A program made the translations under genes and the position numbers. From Nodularia sp. NIES-3585 (GTDB lineage Bacteria; Cyanobacteriota; Cyanobacteriia; Cyanobacteriales; Nostocaceae): a stretch of DNA of 64,000 bases. The DNA lies in the NCBI RefSeq assembly GCF_002218065.1, contig NZ_BDUB01000001.1, positions 2,637,270-2,701,269 of the forward strand, read 5' to 3'. Of this stretch, positions 26,001 through 34,085 are shown piece after piece; the stretch's first letter is position 1; each line of letters starts with the position of its first letter. Below the pieces are notes generated by a model. The model saw only the letters and a list, made by a program, of their open reading frames with translations, was not told the origin of the DNA and ran no database searches.

Positions 26001-26721
26001 CCGTCTCAATAATCCGACAACTATCTTCCTTATCCTTCACCTCATCCAGAGTTTTCTTAGCTTGGATAATCTTGCGATCGTAAGCCGAAACCCCAGCCAA
26101 CTCATCAATAATTTCCCGACGTTCCTTAGCATTCATCGAGATAATGCTAGTAACATCCCCTTGAAGCACAACATTATACCCCTCTGGATAAATTCGGAGA
26201 TTATTCAACTCCTCATGTAACTCCGTCAGAGTACAAGCCACACCATTCATATAATAATTCGACGTATAACTCCCATGATGAGTCACCCGCAACCGCCGAG
26301 TCACACTCCATTCAAGAGGGGAGTGGGGAGTAGGGAGTGGGGAGTGGGGAATTTCCTCATTTTCTTCCTCACTCTGCGCCTCTGCGCCTCTGCGTGAGAC
26401 ATCCTCATCCTCCTCCCTCTGCGCCTCTGCGCCTCTGCGTGACACATCCTCCCCCGACAAATCAAAAGTCACCGTCACGCTAGCCTCAATCGAAGCCCGT
26501 CCCCTAGAAGTTTGATTATTATTAACCAAATCCGGTAATCTATCCGCCCGCATTCCCTTAGAACTAGAAAGTCCCAAGCAAAACAGCAAAGCATCGAGAA
26601 TATTAGATTTACCCGAACCATTCGGCCCAGAAATGACAGTAAACCCCGGTAGGAGAGGGACTGAGGTAGTACCACCGAAGGATTTGAAGTTGGTAAGTTC
26701 CACGCGCTTAACGTGTACCAT
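23056..26721 (-). CDS. smc: chromosome segregation protein SMC
   Basis: 1221 residues. The Walker A site is ISGPNGSGKSN (30-40) and the coiled coil I runs to the hinge at about 565-690 (GLPGLCGLVVQLGKVDSRYQ, GGRATFLPLNKV). The C-terminal head has SGGEKSL and FYAFDEVDMFLDG. SMC homodimers with ScpAB form rings that fold and segregate the chromosome. Odd feature: residues about 88-137, in the N-terminal ATPase head between FDLSGED and EWSVTRRLRV, are encoded by non-coding-type repeats (two 26-base units giving SRRGAEAQ and a heptamer tract giving PHSPLPTPHSPL) read in frame. Confidence 0.95.
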   Translation of the reverse strand: MVHVKRVELTNFKSFGGTTSVPLLPGFTVISGPNGSGKSNILDALLFCLGLSSSKGMRADRLPDLVNNNQTSRGRASIEASVTVTFDLSGEDVSRRGAEAQREEDEDVSRRGAEAQSEEENEEIPHSPLPTPHSPLEWSVTRRLRVTHHGSYTSNYYMNGVACTLTELHEELNNLRIYPEGYNVVLQGDVTSIISMNAKERREIIDELAGVSAYDRKIIQAKKTLDEVKDKEDSCRIIETELTTQRDRLSQDRAKAEKYQKLRAEFLAKQSWEAVLSWRSLKGQQEKLIGEIQTGDRTSTELNSQLTALNSQISQKSAELEELNARVKALGEEELLAVQSTLATQEAERKQLQRRQAELNTAIQETVKRLAQTQQEVAQYQRSLTEFDQTQVVEQQSILSCQQQRDEAQQALDASRAAAAEIATASEAWVQQQTAFNRQIEALLQTLEPQRTEQAQLRERHHQLQQLITEQTQLIATLEPELAAKETECNRVETEFNASSEPIQNLAENLSATEQELQIQQETQKRLLQEQREKQRQLDKIEAQAQAQQEVQGTQASKVILQSGLPGLCGLVVQLGKVDSRYQLALEIAAGGRLGHIVVEDDSVAAAGIELLKQKRGGRATFLPLNKVKASKFTQDATLRYANGFVDYAVNLVECDRRYQDVFSYVFGNTVVFTNIQQARPNIGLYRIVTLDGELLETSGAMTGGSSNQRSTLKFGKGESAESQEVVALKSRLADIERIIERCTEAIATLAARTKELTQALTEARQGRREQQLQLSQLQKDIQGLTAQLEGTRSQLTQNNEKITVAQSRLSVLDRELPGQESELQQLRQALAELEDSQTPSEWQEIQVTIKSQEQQLQQREGELRDAQQRLKNLEIQQQRSQEKIQEAETKIKQYHEQQTSQQNQVNSLNTQHSELNTQISEIQANLSQMEQNLGAEKQKRDATEQEVRSQLLKQQQLQWEIQKLQETQTKRREDLTALQNQLRETGAELPNPLPEVPDKVDLEELQKELRSLAKRLQAMEPVNMLALEEYERTNNRLQELTEKLQTLEGERTELLLRIENFTTLRQRAFKEAFDAVNENFQSIFAILSDGDGYLQLENPEDIFNSGLNLVAHPKGKPVQRLASMSGGEKSLTALSFIFALQRYRPSPFYAFDEVDMFLDGANVERLARMIKQEAQQAQFIVVSLRRPMIESAERTIGVTQARGAYTQVLGIKLKSSHTSA
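26316..26442. repeat. repeat cassette inside smc: heptamer tract plus two 26-base units
   Basis: 26316-26350 is a GGGGAGT-type heptamer array. 26372-26397 and 26417-26442 are identical 26-base copies of the sequence also at 21895-21920. All lie in frame within smc without breaking it. Confidence 0.9.
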
Positions 26722-26807
26722 AGGCGCTGTTTAACTGGGCTGATGGCTAATGAAGAACAAGTGTATCAATTAATTAGGGTTTCGCAACAGTGGAGAAGAA
26801 TTTTATC

Positions 26808-26838
26808 GAACCGCCAAGCCGCCAAGGACGCGGAGAAA
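26808..26838. repeat. GAACCGCCAAG-type dispersed repeat, 5' of the Uma2 gene
   Basis: GAACCGCCAAGCCGCCAAGG and following bases belong to the same family as the arms at 28899-28932 and 29030-29062. The most likely start of the next gene lies after it. Confidence 0.7.
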
Positions 26839-26877
26839 GTCATAATAGAGAGAGGACTTCGACAGGACTGTTTTCTA

Positions 26878-27624
26878 ATGTATCAAACTGATCCGCCCCT
26901 TTCTCCCCAAGAAGTTTTACCCACAATGTATGATCTCATGAGTGAAGATCCAAAGGAACCTGGTTTGCCTGATCATTTTCATTTATTACAACCACGCCTG
27001 TTAGACGAAAGTTTTAACTCGCCTAGTTATCCTAGCGACAAGATATTTACTGCTAGTGATATGAATCTTTATTATGCCCCCCATCATCCAACATGGTATA
27101 AAAGACCAGATTGGTTTGTGGCTGTGGATGTTTCGCCGCTTTATAAAAATGGTGATTTACGTCTGAGTTATGTGGTTTGGCAAGAGGGAATTAGTCCGTT
27201 TATTATTGTGGAATTACTCTCACCTGGAACGGAGAAGGAAGATTTAGGGCAGACTTTGCGAGATGTGGCAAAACCGCCGACAAAATGGGAAGTATATGAA
27301 AAGATTTTAAGGATTCCTTATTATGCTATTTTTGACCGTTATAAATATGAATTTAAAATGTTTAAATTAGATGGCGGTCGTTATGCGGAAGTTATTTTAT
27401 CTGATTCCCGTTTTTGGATTCCTGAAATAGAGTTAGGTTTGGGTGTTTGGGAAGGAAATTATCATAATATTCAGCAGCCTTGGTTACGTTGGTATGATAG
27501 TACAGGTAATTGGGTTTTGACTCTGACGGAAGCGGAAAGGGAACGTACAACACAGGAAAGGCGGCAAAAAGAACGGTTGATTGAACAATTGCGGGCTTTG
27601 GGTGTAGAACCTGATTTAGATTAA
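26878..27624 (+). CDS. Uma2-family (DUF820) PD-(D/E)XK endonuclease-like protein
   Basis: 248 residues from the ATG at 26878 (MYQTDPPLSPQEVLPTMYDL), the usual beginning of this family. The frame stays open upstream to a GTG at 26713, but that part is encoded by a dispersed repeat, so I exclude it. The fold markers are RPDWFVAVDVSP, then IIVELLSPGTEKEDL, with a lysine soon after (PPTKWEVYEK), i.e. a D-ExK-like active site. Uma2 proteins are abundant in cyanobacteria with no settled role. The C-terminal 40 residues form a charged helix. The gene is transcribed away from smc. Confidence 0.85.
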   Translation: MYQTDPPLSPQEVLPTMYDLMSEDPKEPGLPDHFHLLQPRLLDESFNSPSYPSDKIFTASDMNLYYAPHHPTWYKRPDWFVAVDVSPLYKNGDLRLSYVVWQEGISPFIIVELLSPGTEKEDLGQTLRDVAKPPTKWEVYEKILRIPYYAIFDRYKYEFKMFKLDGGRYAEVILSDSRFWIPEIELGLGVWEGNYHNIQQPWLRWYDSTGNWVLTLTEAERERTTQERRQKERLIEQLRALGVEPDLD

Positions 27625-27658
27625 TGATGATTAGTTATTGTTTCTGATTTTTTCTTCT

Positions 27659-27690
27659 CTTTGTGTACTTTGCGTACTTTGCGGTTCGTT
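27659..27690. repeat. CGAACCGC...-type dispersed repeat downstream of Uma2
   Basis: CTTTGTGTACTTTGCGTACTTTGCGGTTCG is, on the other strand, CGAACCGCAAAGTACG..., the same family as the repeat upstream of the gene, in opposite orientation. The Uma2 gene is thus bracketed by inverted family members. Confidence 0.65.
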
Positions 27691-27724
27691 TAAAAAAATG
27701 ACTTTTACAAATAGCGAGAGGATC

Positions 27725-27757
27725 AGATCCCCGACTTCTTTAAGAAGTCGGGGATCT
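27725..27757. terminator. perfect 16-bp hairpin between convergent genes
   Basis: AGATCCCCGACTTCTT and AAGAAGTCGGGGATCT pair perfectly around a single T. It stands between the Uma2 gene and the convergent nuclease-TPR gene and could end transcripts from both sides. Similar hairpins are dispersed repeats in Nostocales. Confidence 0.75.
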
Positions 27758-27789
27758 TTGGGTTCTTAGTTAAAAGTGATATCAGGTAC

Positions 27790-28764
27790 TTATAATATAA
27801 TCTTTCTAATTTCTTTCATAGCATCTTGATAAGATGTTTCATCTCCTGATTTTTTATATAAATTTGCGGCAGTTTTAAAATCTTTATTTGCACATATTCT
27901 AGATTTTAAGATAGAGTGAGAAAGCCCCCGATTATAGTAAGCATCAGCATAATTGAGGTCAATGTTAATAGCTTCAGTATAATCATCAATTGCACCTTTA
28001 TTATCTCCTAATTCAGAGCGAGCATTCCCCCGGTTATTGTAAACACCAGCATTCTTTGGGTTTATTTCTAACGCTTGATTATAATGAGCGATCTCAGCTT
28101 CATAATCTTCTTTATTAAAGCATTCCTCAGCTAACTTGATATATTCATCAACTTTGGAAGATATCAAATCATCCAAATACCCACGTAAACCGCCAGCATA
28201 AAGCAATTCATCTATTCTTCCTGAAGCTTTACCACCAGCCACAGTAATCATATCAGTTGGTAAAAAACCCGCTAAAATAAGATTATATTCAGGCTGTGCT
28301 TCGCTCACTTCCTCTTGAATTAAAATACAAACCAGAACGGCATTTTTTTGAATTTCTTCTCGGCTAATTGACCATTGAATTTGATCTAAATTGCCATGAC
28401 GAGCTTTAACCTGAATACCAACAGATGAGTCAGAAGTTAAGGTAAAATCAACTTTTCCATCTCCACCAATGCGTTTTTCATAGTCAACCTCAGTTACAAA
28501 TTCACCTAAACGTGTTTTTACAACTTCCTCACCCAGCTTTCCCTTCATGTTGTTGACGAAGACATCACGAATAGGATTTGAAGCAGTTCGTCTATATTTT
28601 TCAGCCATCTCCCAGCAAAAATCCCGTAATTGCTTTAACCTCTCACCGGAGATGACAGTTAACTCACTATGCTTTCCTTCTTTGTCACAATGTAGTAAAT
28701 CACCAGATTCAAGTCTGGCGATAAAATCAGTCTGTTGGGCTTTAAGTATTGTTTTCCAGTCCAT
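27790..28764 (-). CDS. nuclease-fold domain fused to TPR repeats
   Basis: 324 residues from the ATG at 28764; a TTG at 28791 would add nine residues. Numbering from the longer form, residues 84-131 read GKLGEEVVKTRLGEF ... GKVDFTL ... VGIQVKARHG. This is the E...D...QxK arrangement of PD-(D/E)XK nucleases (E89, D115, Q127, K129). Residues 214-315 form three TPR units (AEECFNKEDYEAEIAHYNQALEINP and two more). It may cut or bind nucleic acid and use the TPRs to recruit a partner. I know no named system for this exact fusion. It is divergent from an HsdR-N-like gene. Confidence 0.7.
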   Translation of the reverse strand: MDWKTILKAQQTDFIARLESGDLLHCDKEGKHSELTVISGERLKQLRDFCWEMAEKYRRTASNPIRDVFVNNMKGKLGEEVVKTRLGEFVTEVDYEKRIGGDGKVDFTLTSDSSVGIQVKARHGNLDQIQWSISREEIQKNAVLVCILIQEEVSEAQPEYNLILAGFLPTDMITVAGGKASGRIDELLYAGGLRGYLDDLISSKVDEYIKLAEECFNKEDYEAEIAHYNQALEINPKNAGVYNNRGNARSELGDNKGAIDDYTEAINIDLNYADAYYNRGLSHSILKSRICANKDFKTAANLYKKSGDETSYQDAMKEIRKIIL

Positions 28765-28898
28765 TCGTGAAAATTTGCCTTCATTTGACAAAGAATATTA
28801 ATTTTAGTATTCCACATCTAGCTAGAAAAATTACTAAAGTAATTAGGATTATTTAGTTAAGGAACCTAACTCTTTATCAAAATCAATTTTTTTTTAAC

Positions 28899-29062
28899 GA
28901 ACCGCCAAGTACGCCAAGTACGCCAAGTGAAGAAAGAAAGGGAAGAAATTCTTAGCTAAACCATATTGGGATTAGTGCAAGATTAGGAATACAATTAAGA
29001 TATAGCAGTCCTAAATCATTTCTGAACCTCTTCACTTGGCGACCTTGGCGACTTGGCGGTTC
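28899..29062. repeat. 164-bp element with about 33-bp inverted ends (GAACCGCCAAG... family)
   Basis: The left arm (28899-28932) reads GAACCGCCAAGTACGCCAAG... and the right arm (29030-29062) is its inverted counterpart, differing at a few positions. The 97-base centre has no frame. It fills the gap between the two divergent nuclease-fold genes and would contain or adjoin their promoters. Confidence 0.8.
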
Positions 29063-29119
29063 AATAAATTCATAAATAAAATAGGATGACTATATGGGTA
29101 AATCATTAGGAATAAACCC

Positions 29120-29758
29120 ATGACTACTACTCTCGATGCAAGAAATCTCAGTTTACAAGATGTTCAACGCTGTTTGAAATTTGAAGAACAGTTTAATGAT
29201 TCAATTACATCATTACTGTCTCTAGAATCTCTCACAGAATTTGAACAACAAGAATTGTTGAAAATCCGTAATTTATTTCGCAGTTATTACGCAGCAGGTA
29301 AAATTGCAGAAGGTCAAATAAAATTTCTGTTTATCGCACCCTTGATGAATTTAGCTGGCTTTTATCAATCCAGCATTCAAATTACTTTAGAGGAAAATAT
29401 TGCTGAGATTTTTGTTGAAGATGAAGATACCAGCATCAAAGGGCGAATGGATATCTTAGCTGTTCATAAATCTTTAGCAGAAACAGTAAATACACCTTTT
29501 TGGATATTAGTAATTGAATCTAAAAACAGCAGTATTAATGCTTTAGAAGGTTTACCGCAATTACTCACTTATGCTTATACCAGTTTAGAAAAACAAACAT
29601 CAGTTTGGGGTTTAACTACTAACGGTATGGATTACCAATTTGTTTATATACAGCAAGGAAATCCTCCCATTTATCAATTATTGCCAAAACTAGATATAAC
29701 TCGTTTAGAATCTGCAATTGAGTTGCTGCAAATTCTCAAATCTATCTGTATATCATAG
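29120..29758 (+). CDS. HsdR-N-like nuclease-domain protein
   Basis: 212 residues. The core DTSIKGRMDILAVHKS ... TPFWILVIESKNSS gives D-(x)n-ExK, the PD-(D/E)XK site seen in the N-terminal domain of type I restriction HsdR proteins, and the following LPQLLTYAYTSLEKQTSVWGLTTNGMDYQF matches that fold. No helicase domain and no HsdM/HsdS partners are nearby, so it is not a complete restriction system. Stand-alone versions are common in cyanobacteria. Role unknown: nuclease, defence or repair. Confidence 0.75.
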   Translation: MTTTLDARNLSLQDVQRCLKFEEQFNDSITSLLSLESLTEFEQQELLKIRNLFRSYYAAGKIAEGQIKFLFIAPLMNLAGFYQSSIQITLEENIAEIFVEDEDTSIKGRMDILAVHKSLAETVNTPFWILVIESKNSSINALEGLPQLLTYAYTSLEKQTSVWGLTTNGMDYQFVYIQQGNPPIYQLLPKLDITRLESAIELLQILKSICIS

Positions 29759-29801
29759 CCCCCTCCTCGCTTGCGGGGAGGGGGTTGGGGGTGGGGTTCT
29801 T
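29753..29801. repeat. core-only copy of the 105-bp repeat, probable two-way terminator
   Basis: The CCCCCTCCTCGCTTGCGGGGAGGGGG hairpin and the GTGGGGTTCTT segment match, in reverse orientation, the core of the elements at 21037 and 59279. It lies between convergent genes and starts at the stop codon of the HsdR-N-like gene. Confidence 0.8.
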
Positions 29802-29805
29802 ATAT

Positions 29806-31821
29806 TCACCTATTTAGTAATAGATTAAGTTCTCTTTGTGCATCTTGAAGACTATTTCTTTCCCCACTTTCTCGGAATAGTCTAATAGCTTGTTGGAAAT
29901 CCGCGATCGCACCTGCTCTATTTCCCTGTTTCACACGATTCACTGCTCTGTTATAATAAGCTAAACCGTATTTAGAATTAATCTCAATTGCCTTGGTATA
30001 ATCTGCATTAGCAGCTTGCAGATACCAGATTTGAGAATTAGCATTACCACGGTTATTAAAAGCCGCCGCATCCTGAGAATTGAGTTCAATGGCTTTAGTA
30101 TGATCTTCAATTGCGCCTTTGTAATCACCAAAGGAAAAGCGGTGAATACCTCGATGATTATAACCAGCCCCCCATTCAGGATTCAGTTTGATAACTGTGT
30201 TATAATCTTCAGTAGCTTCTAATTTGTAACCCAATTCACTCTGCATATCCCCTCGTCTGAGATAGGCTACTGTGTAATTAGGATTGCGGTTAATTGCTTG
30301 AGTAAATTCCCTAATGGCTGCATACTTTTGATTATTGCTAGCGTGAATTAAACCTTTTTGATAATAAGGTCTAGCATCATCAGGATTAATCTTAATTATG
30401 GCATCAAAGTCTTCGATTGCTGTTTTTTGAATTCCCAGACGACGGCGGAGAATACCCCTTTCTAAATAAGCTTCAATATAATCAGGTTTTAATCTGATAG
30501 CTGTGCTAAAATCTTCATTAGCCTCTTTATTCTCCTGCAACTTCACCAGGGCTAAACCACGCCCATAATAAGCGAAGACATTACCGGGATTTAATTCAAT
30601 AGCTTTGGTGTAATCAGCAATTGCTTCTTTGTATTTGCCTAATTCATATAAAGAAAAGCCTCGATCATAATAAGCATTGGCATTTTGAGGATTTAATTCA
30701 ATGGCTTTACTACTATCTGCCTTTGCTTGCTGATATTCTCCTAACTGATAAAAGGCATTACCTCGTTTATTGTAAGCCAAAGCACTTTTTGAATCAAGTG
30801 CGATCGCCTGAGTGAAATCCTCAACTGCGGCTTGATAATCTCCGGCTTGATATTTTTTTAATCCCTGCTGATATAATTGCTCAAAATTAACTTCAGTAAC
30901 TACAGGTTGTCTTGATTGAAAAAACCACGTTGCGGTCACAAGTCCTAAAAAACTAGCTATCCCGGCTAAAATTAACCAAAGTTTTGGATGAAGCTGTTTT
31001 GGCTGAGTATATTTATGAGTTTTCAAGTTCTGTATATCGTTTAAAACTTCACTTACAGACTGATAGCGCTTGCGGTAGTCAAAGCGTACCATTTTATCAA
31101 TAATTTTTGCTAACTTTTGACTAACTTTTATATTTTTGTTCCGCCAAATAATTTCGCCTGTTAGCACACTTTTTTGATTTTGCAACCTAGCTATTTCATT
31201 GGCTGGTAAACCGATCAGTGCGGCGATCGCAACTATTCCTAAAGCATATATATCACTGTTATACTGTGGTTCACCGCGCAATTGTTCCACTGGGACATAT
31301 TCCAGATTACCAACAATAGTAGTTACAAATTCCTGAACACCACCAAAATCAACCAAAACTAACTTCTGATCTGAATCTCGACGAATGATATTTGCTGGTT
31401 TAATATCCTGGTGAATCACTCCACGACCATGAACAAATGCCAAAATTTCTAATACTTCTGATAAAACACCAATTACCTGTTCTTCTTCCAGAGGTATTCC
31501 CAGGCAAATTTCTGCGGTTAAATTATTCCCAATAATGTATTCTTGAACGAGATAAAATTCTTCATTATCTTCAAAATAATTAACTAAATTTTGGATTTGG
31601 TCGTGTGACTCTCCTAGCTGCTGTAACTTTTTTGCCTCATCTGCAAATAACCCGCGCACAGTTCTTAATTCTTGGAGATTATCACTACCAGAATTTAGTT
31701 GTTTGACTACAAATTTGCTACCCGGAAGGATAGCATCTTCGACTAAATAGGTTTGTACCATCTCCTCTACATTCAGAACTTTGAGGATTTGATAACGTGC
31801 ATCCAAAATTTGACCATTCAT
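29806..31821 (-). CDS. serine/threonine kinase-like protein with TPR repeats
   Basis: 671 residues: kinase domain (about 8-265), one membrane helix (about 285-302, LWLILAGIASFLGLVTATWFF) and about ten TPR units (310-660). Catalytic residues are present: K40 (VVKQL), HQDIKPANI (D139, N144) and DFG (158-160). The glycine-rich loop, normally GxGxxG, reads LNVEEMVQTYLVED here with no glycine, and the APE-like motif is VEQ. The kinase may therefore be atypical or weak. The TPR part would lie outside the membrane if the topology is the usual one. Its trigger is unknown. Confidence 0.85.
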   Translation of the reverse strand: MNGQILDARYQILKVLNVEEMVQTYLVEDAILPGSKFVVKQLNSGSDNLQELRTVRGLFADEAKKLQQLGESHDQIQNLVNYFEDNEEFYLVQEYIIGNNLTAEICLGIPLEEEQVIGVLSEVLEILAFVHGRGVIHQDIKPANIIRRDSDQKLVLVDFGGVQEFVTTIVGNLEYVPVEQLRGEPQYNSDIYALGIVAIAALIGLPANEIARLQNQKSVLTGEIIWRNKNIKVSQKLAKIIDKMVRFDYRKRYQSVSEVLNDIQNLKTHKYTQPKQLHPKLWLILAGIASFLGLVTATWFFQSRQPVVTEVNFEQLYQQGLKKYQAGDYQAAVEDFTQAIALDSKSALAYNKRGNAFYQLGEYQQAKADSSKAIELNPQNANAYYDRGFSLYELGKYKEAIADYTKAIELNPGNVFAYYGRGLALVKLQENKEANEDFSTAIRLKPDYIEAYLERGILRRRLGIQKTAIEDFDAIIKINPDDARPYYQKGLIHASNNQKYAAIREFTQAINRNPNYTVAYLRRGDMQSELGYKLEATEDYNTVIKLNPEWGAGYNHRGIHRFSFGDYKGAIEDHTKAIELNSQDAAAFNNRGNANSQIWYLQAANADYTKAIEINSKYGLAYYNRAVNRVKQGNRAGAIADFQQAIRLFRESGERNSLQDAQRELNLLLNR

Positions 31822-31968
31822 AAATTCCTCAGTGATTTCATTTGTACTATTCTATGAGACATCAACCGAAATTAAATATGCGTCTGACGATATCTATTGC
31901 CATGTTCGTTAACAGAATTGTAGTCTGAATCACTGAGGGTAGAAAAATCACCAATGACTAATAACCAA

Positions 31969-33792
31969 TTAAACTGGGATGACAAATTTTTCGCTACCAG
32001 CTAACCCAAAAGCGGCGTGAATTACTTGCAAAGCTTTCACACCTTCTTCTTGTGCTACCACACAGCTAATTTTAATTTCTGAAGTAGCAATCATTTGAAT
32101 ATTGATTTGATATTGGGCTAAAGCCTCAAACATTTTAGCCGCAATCCCTGGTTGTCCGACCATCCCAGCCCCAACGATACTTACCTTCGCGATCGCATTA
32201 TCTAAGACAACTTCACCCCATCCTAATTCTCCAGCTACTTGAGTCAGCATTTGCTGTGTACTTTCCCCATCTATCCGCGAGACGGTAAAAGCAATATCTC
32301 GTTTGGGAATACCGTCTACAATGCGACAGCGCTGTGATTGAATAATCATGTCAACACTGACATTGTGCTGTGCTAATAGTCCAAACAATTTCGCCGCCAT
32401 TCCCGGCCGATCTGGGACTTGACGAATTGCTAGACGTGCTTGGTTCATATCTAAGGCGACACCACGGACGGGGGGAGGAGTGGGGAGTGGGGAGTGGGGA
32501 GTGGGGGAAATTTTATTTGGTTCCTTGTCTTCTTCAATTTCAAAAGCTTGACGAAGTGCAGCCACGGCGCGATCGCATTCTGTTGCATCTACAACACAGC
32601 TGACTTTAACTTCACTAGTAGAAATCATTTGAATATTCACTTGTGCTTCCGCTAAGGTAGCGAACATTTTCGCCGCTACCCCAGGACGACCAATCATTCC
32701 TGCGCCAGCGATGCTGACTTTGGCAATATTCTGTTCTACCATCACTTCCGCTTCGTCCGAGTTGGGGTGAGATTGATTTCTCAATGCTGGGGCGATCGCT
32801 GCTGCTACGGCTTCAGCCCGTTTTAATATTGGTGCTGTGACCGTAAAGGCAATGTCATTACTATTACCTTCATGTATTGACTGAATAATTAAATCTACAT
32901 CGACATTTTGCCGAGATATTTCCCCAAATAACCGCGCAGCGACCCCTGGCTTATCCGGTACGCGCAACAATGCGACTTTTGCTTGGTCGGTGTCAAATTC
33001 GACATTATCTACAGGACGGGCAATTTCTAAATTCACAAGCGATCGCCCTTGGGGTTTCGGTGATATTACCCAAGTACCAGGATCATCACACCAACTCGAT
33101 TTCACCACTAAAGGAACACCATAATTCCGGGCAATTTCCACAGCGCGGGGATGTAAGACTTTTGCCCCCAGGCTGGCTAATTCCAGCATTTCATTGCAGG
33201 TAATTTCATCCATTAACTGGGCTTGGGCCACCAAGCGGGGATCTGTAGTTAATATCCCTGGGACATCGGTATAAATTTCACAGAAATTCGCCCCAATTGC
33301 TGCTGCGATCGCCACCGCGGAAGTATCGGAACCCCCACGCCCCAAAGTCGTAATTTCCATATTTCTCAGGCTAGATATCCCCTGAAATCCAGCCACTACA
33401 ACCACTTTCCCTTGAGCAATATGATGGCTCAGACGTTCGGTTTCAATATGTAAAATCCGGGCGCGGGTGTGTTCAGCTTCCGTAACAATCCCGACTTGAG
33501 CGCCAGTCATAGAAATTGCTGGTTGTCCGATTTCTTGCAATGCCATACTGACCAAAGCAATAGTCACTTGCTCACCAGTAGAAAGCAGCATATCCATTTC
33601 CCGGCGGTTGGGATTTTGAGCAATTTCCTTCGCTATTTTCACCAGTCCATCGGTGGTTTTACCCATAGCCGAAACCACTACCACCACAGAGTTTCCCGCC
33701 TTAACAGTTTTGTAAACACGCTGTGCAACAGCTTGAATACGTTCTACTGAACCAACAGATGTACCACCGTATTTTTGAACTATCAGCGCCAT
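31969..33792 (-). CDS. lysC: aspartate kinase (aspartokinase)
   Basis: 607 residues. The kinase domain starts ALIVQKYGGTSVGS and contains TTLGRGGSDTSAVAIAAAIGA (about 151-171). Two pairs of ACT domains follow (about 265-425 and 455-600), giving four ACT units as in other cyanobacterial aspartokinases. It makes aspartyl phosphate, the first step to lysine, threonine and methionine, and the ACT domains bind the feedback amino acids. Between the two ACT pairs, residues about 429-440 (SPTPHSPLPTPP) are encoded by a GGGGAGT heptamer array read in frame. Confidence 0.94.
   Translation of the reverse strand: MALIVQKYGGTSVGSVERIQAVAQRVYKTVKAGNSVVVVVSAMGKTTDGLVKIAKEIAQNPNRREMDMLLSTGEQVTIALVSMALQEIGQPAISMTGAQVGIVTEAEHTRARILHIETERLSHHIAQGKVVVVAGFQGISSLRNMEITTLGRGGSDTSAVAIAAAIGANFCEIYTDVPGILTTDPRLVAQAQLMDEITCNEMLELASLGAKVLHPRAVEIARNYGVPLVVKSSWCDDPGTWVISPKPQGRSLVNLEIARPVDNVEFDTDQAKVALLRVPDKPGVAARLFGEISRQNVDVDLIIQSIHEGNSNDIAFTVTAPILKRAEAVAAAIAPALRNQSHPNSDEAEVMVEQNIAKVSIAGAGMIGRPGVAAKMFATLAEAQVNIQMISTSEVKVSCVVDATECDRAVAALRQAFEIEEDKEPNKISPTPHSPLPTPPPVRGVALDMNQARLAIRQVPDRPGMAAKLFGLLAQHNVSVDMIIQSQRCRIVDGIPKRDIAFTVSRIDGESTQQMLTQVAGELGWGEVVLDNAIAKVSIVGAGMVGQPGIAAKMFEALAQYQINIQMIATSEIKISCVVAQEEGVKALQVIHAAFGLAGSEKFVIPV
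32473..32507. repeat. heptamer tandem array inside lysC
   Basis: About four GGGGAGT/GGAGTGG units. The same array type is found inside smc at 26316-26350. Confidence 0.85.
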
Positions 33793-34085
33793 AAGTTTAT
33801 ATTTAAAATCCTGCCTACTTTCATCAAAACCCCACCACTTCTGGAAAGCCTGGAAAGTATTGCCAGTTGTTTAGTCTACTAATTTATCAGAACTATGCCA
33901 GACAAAAAACCGATAATTTAGGTTTTGTGGGTTATGTTTTGCTTGCTGTATCTAAATTTAAGGAAATTCCAGTAAGTTCGCGGCTAGTAGCGAAGATAAG
34001 AAATAGTATACTCCTCCGTAGACAACCATTGAACACAAAAATCAATCACAGCAAAAACTTCCCGTCAGCGTTCAGCACTGTGAAA

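Noticed and set aside
26713-26877. Upstream extension of the Uma2 frame to a GTG
   Set aside because: The extension is made of the dispersed GAACCGCCAAG repeat and overlaps the start of smc; the family normally begins at MYQTDPP-like sequence at 26878.
29120-29758. Type I restriction system
   Set aside because: Only an HsdR-N-like domain is present; no helicase, HsdM or HsdS genes in the window.
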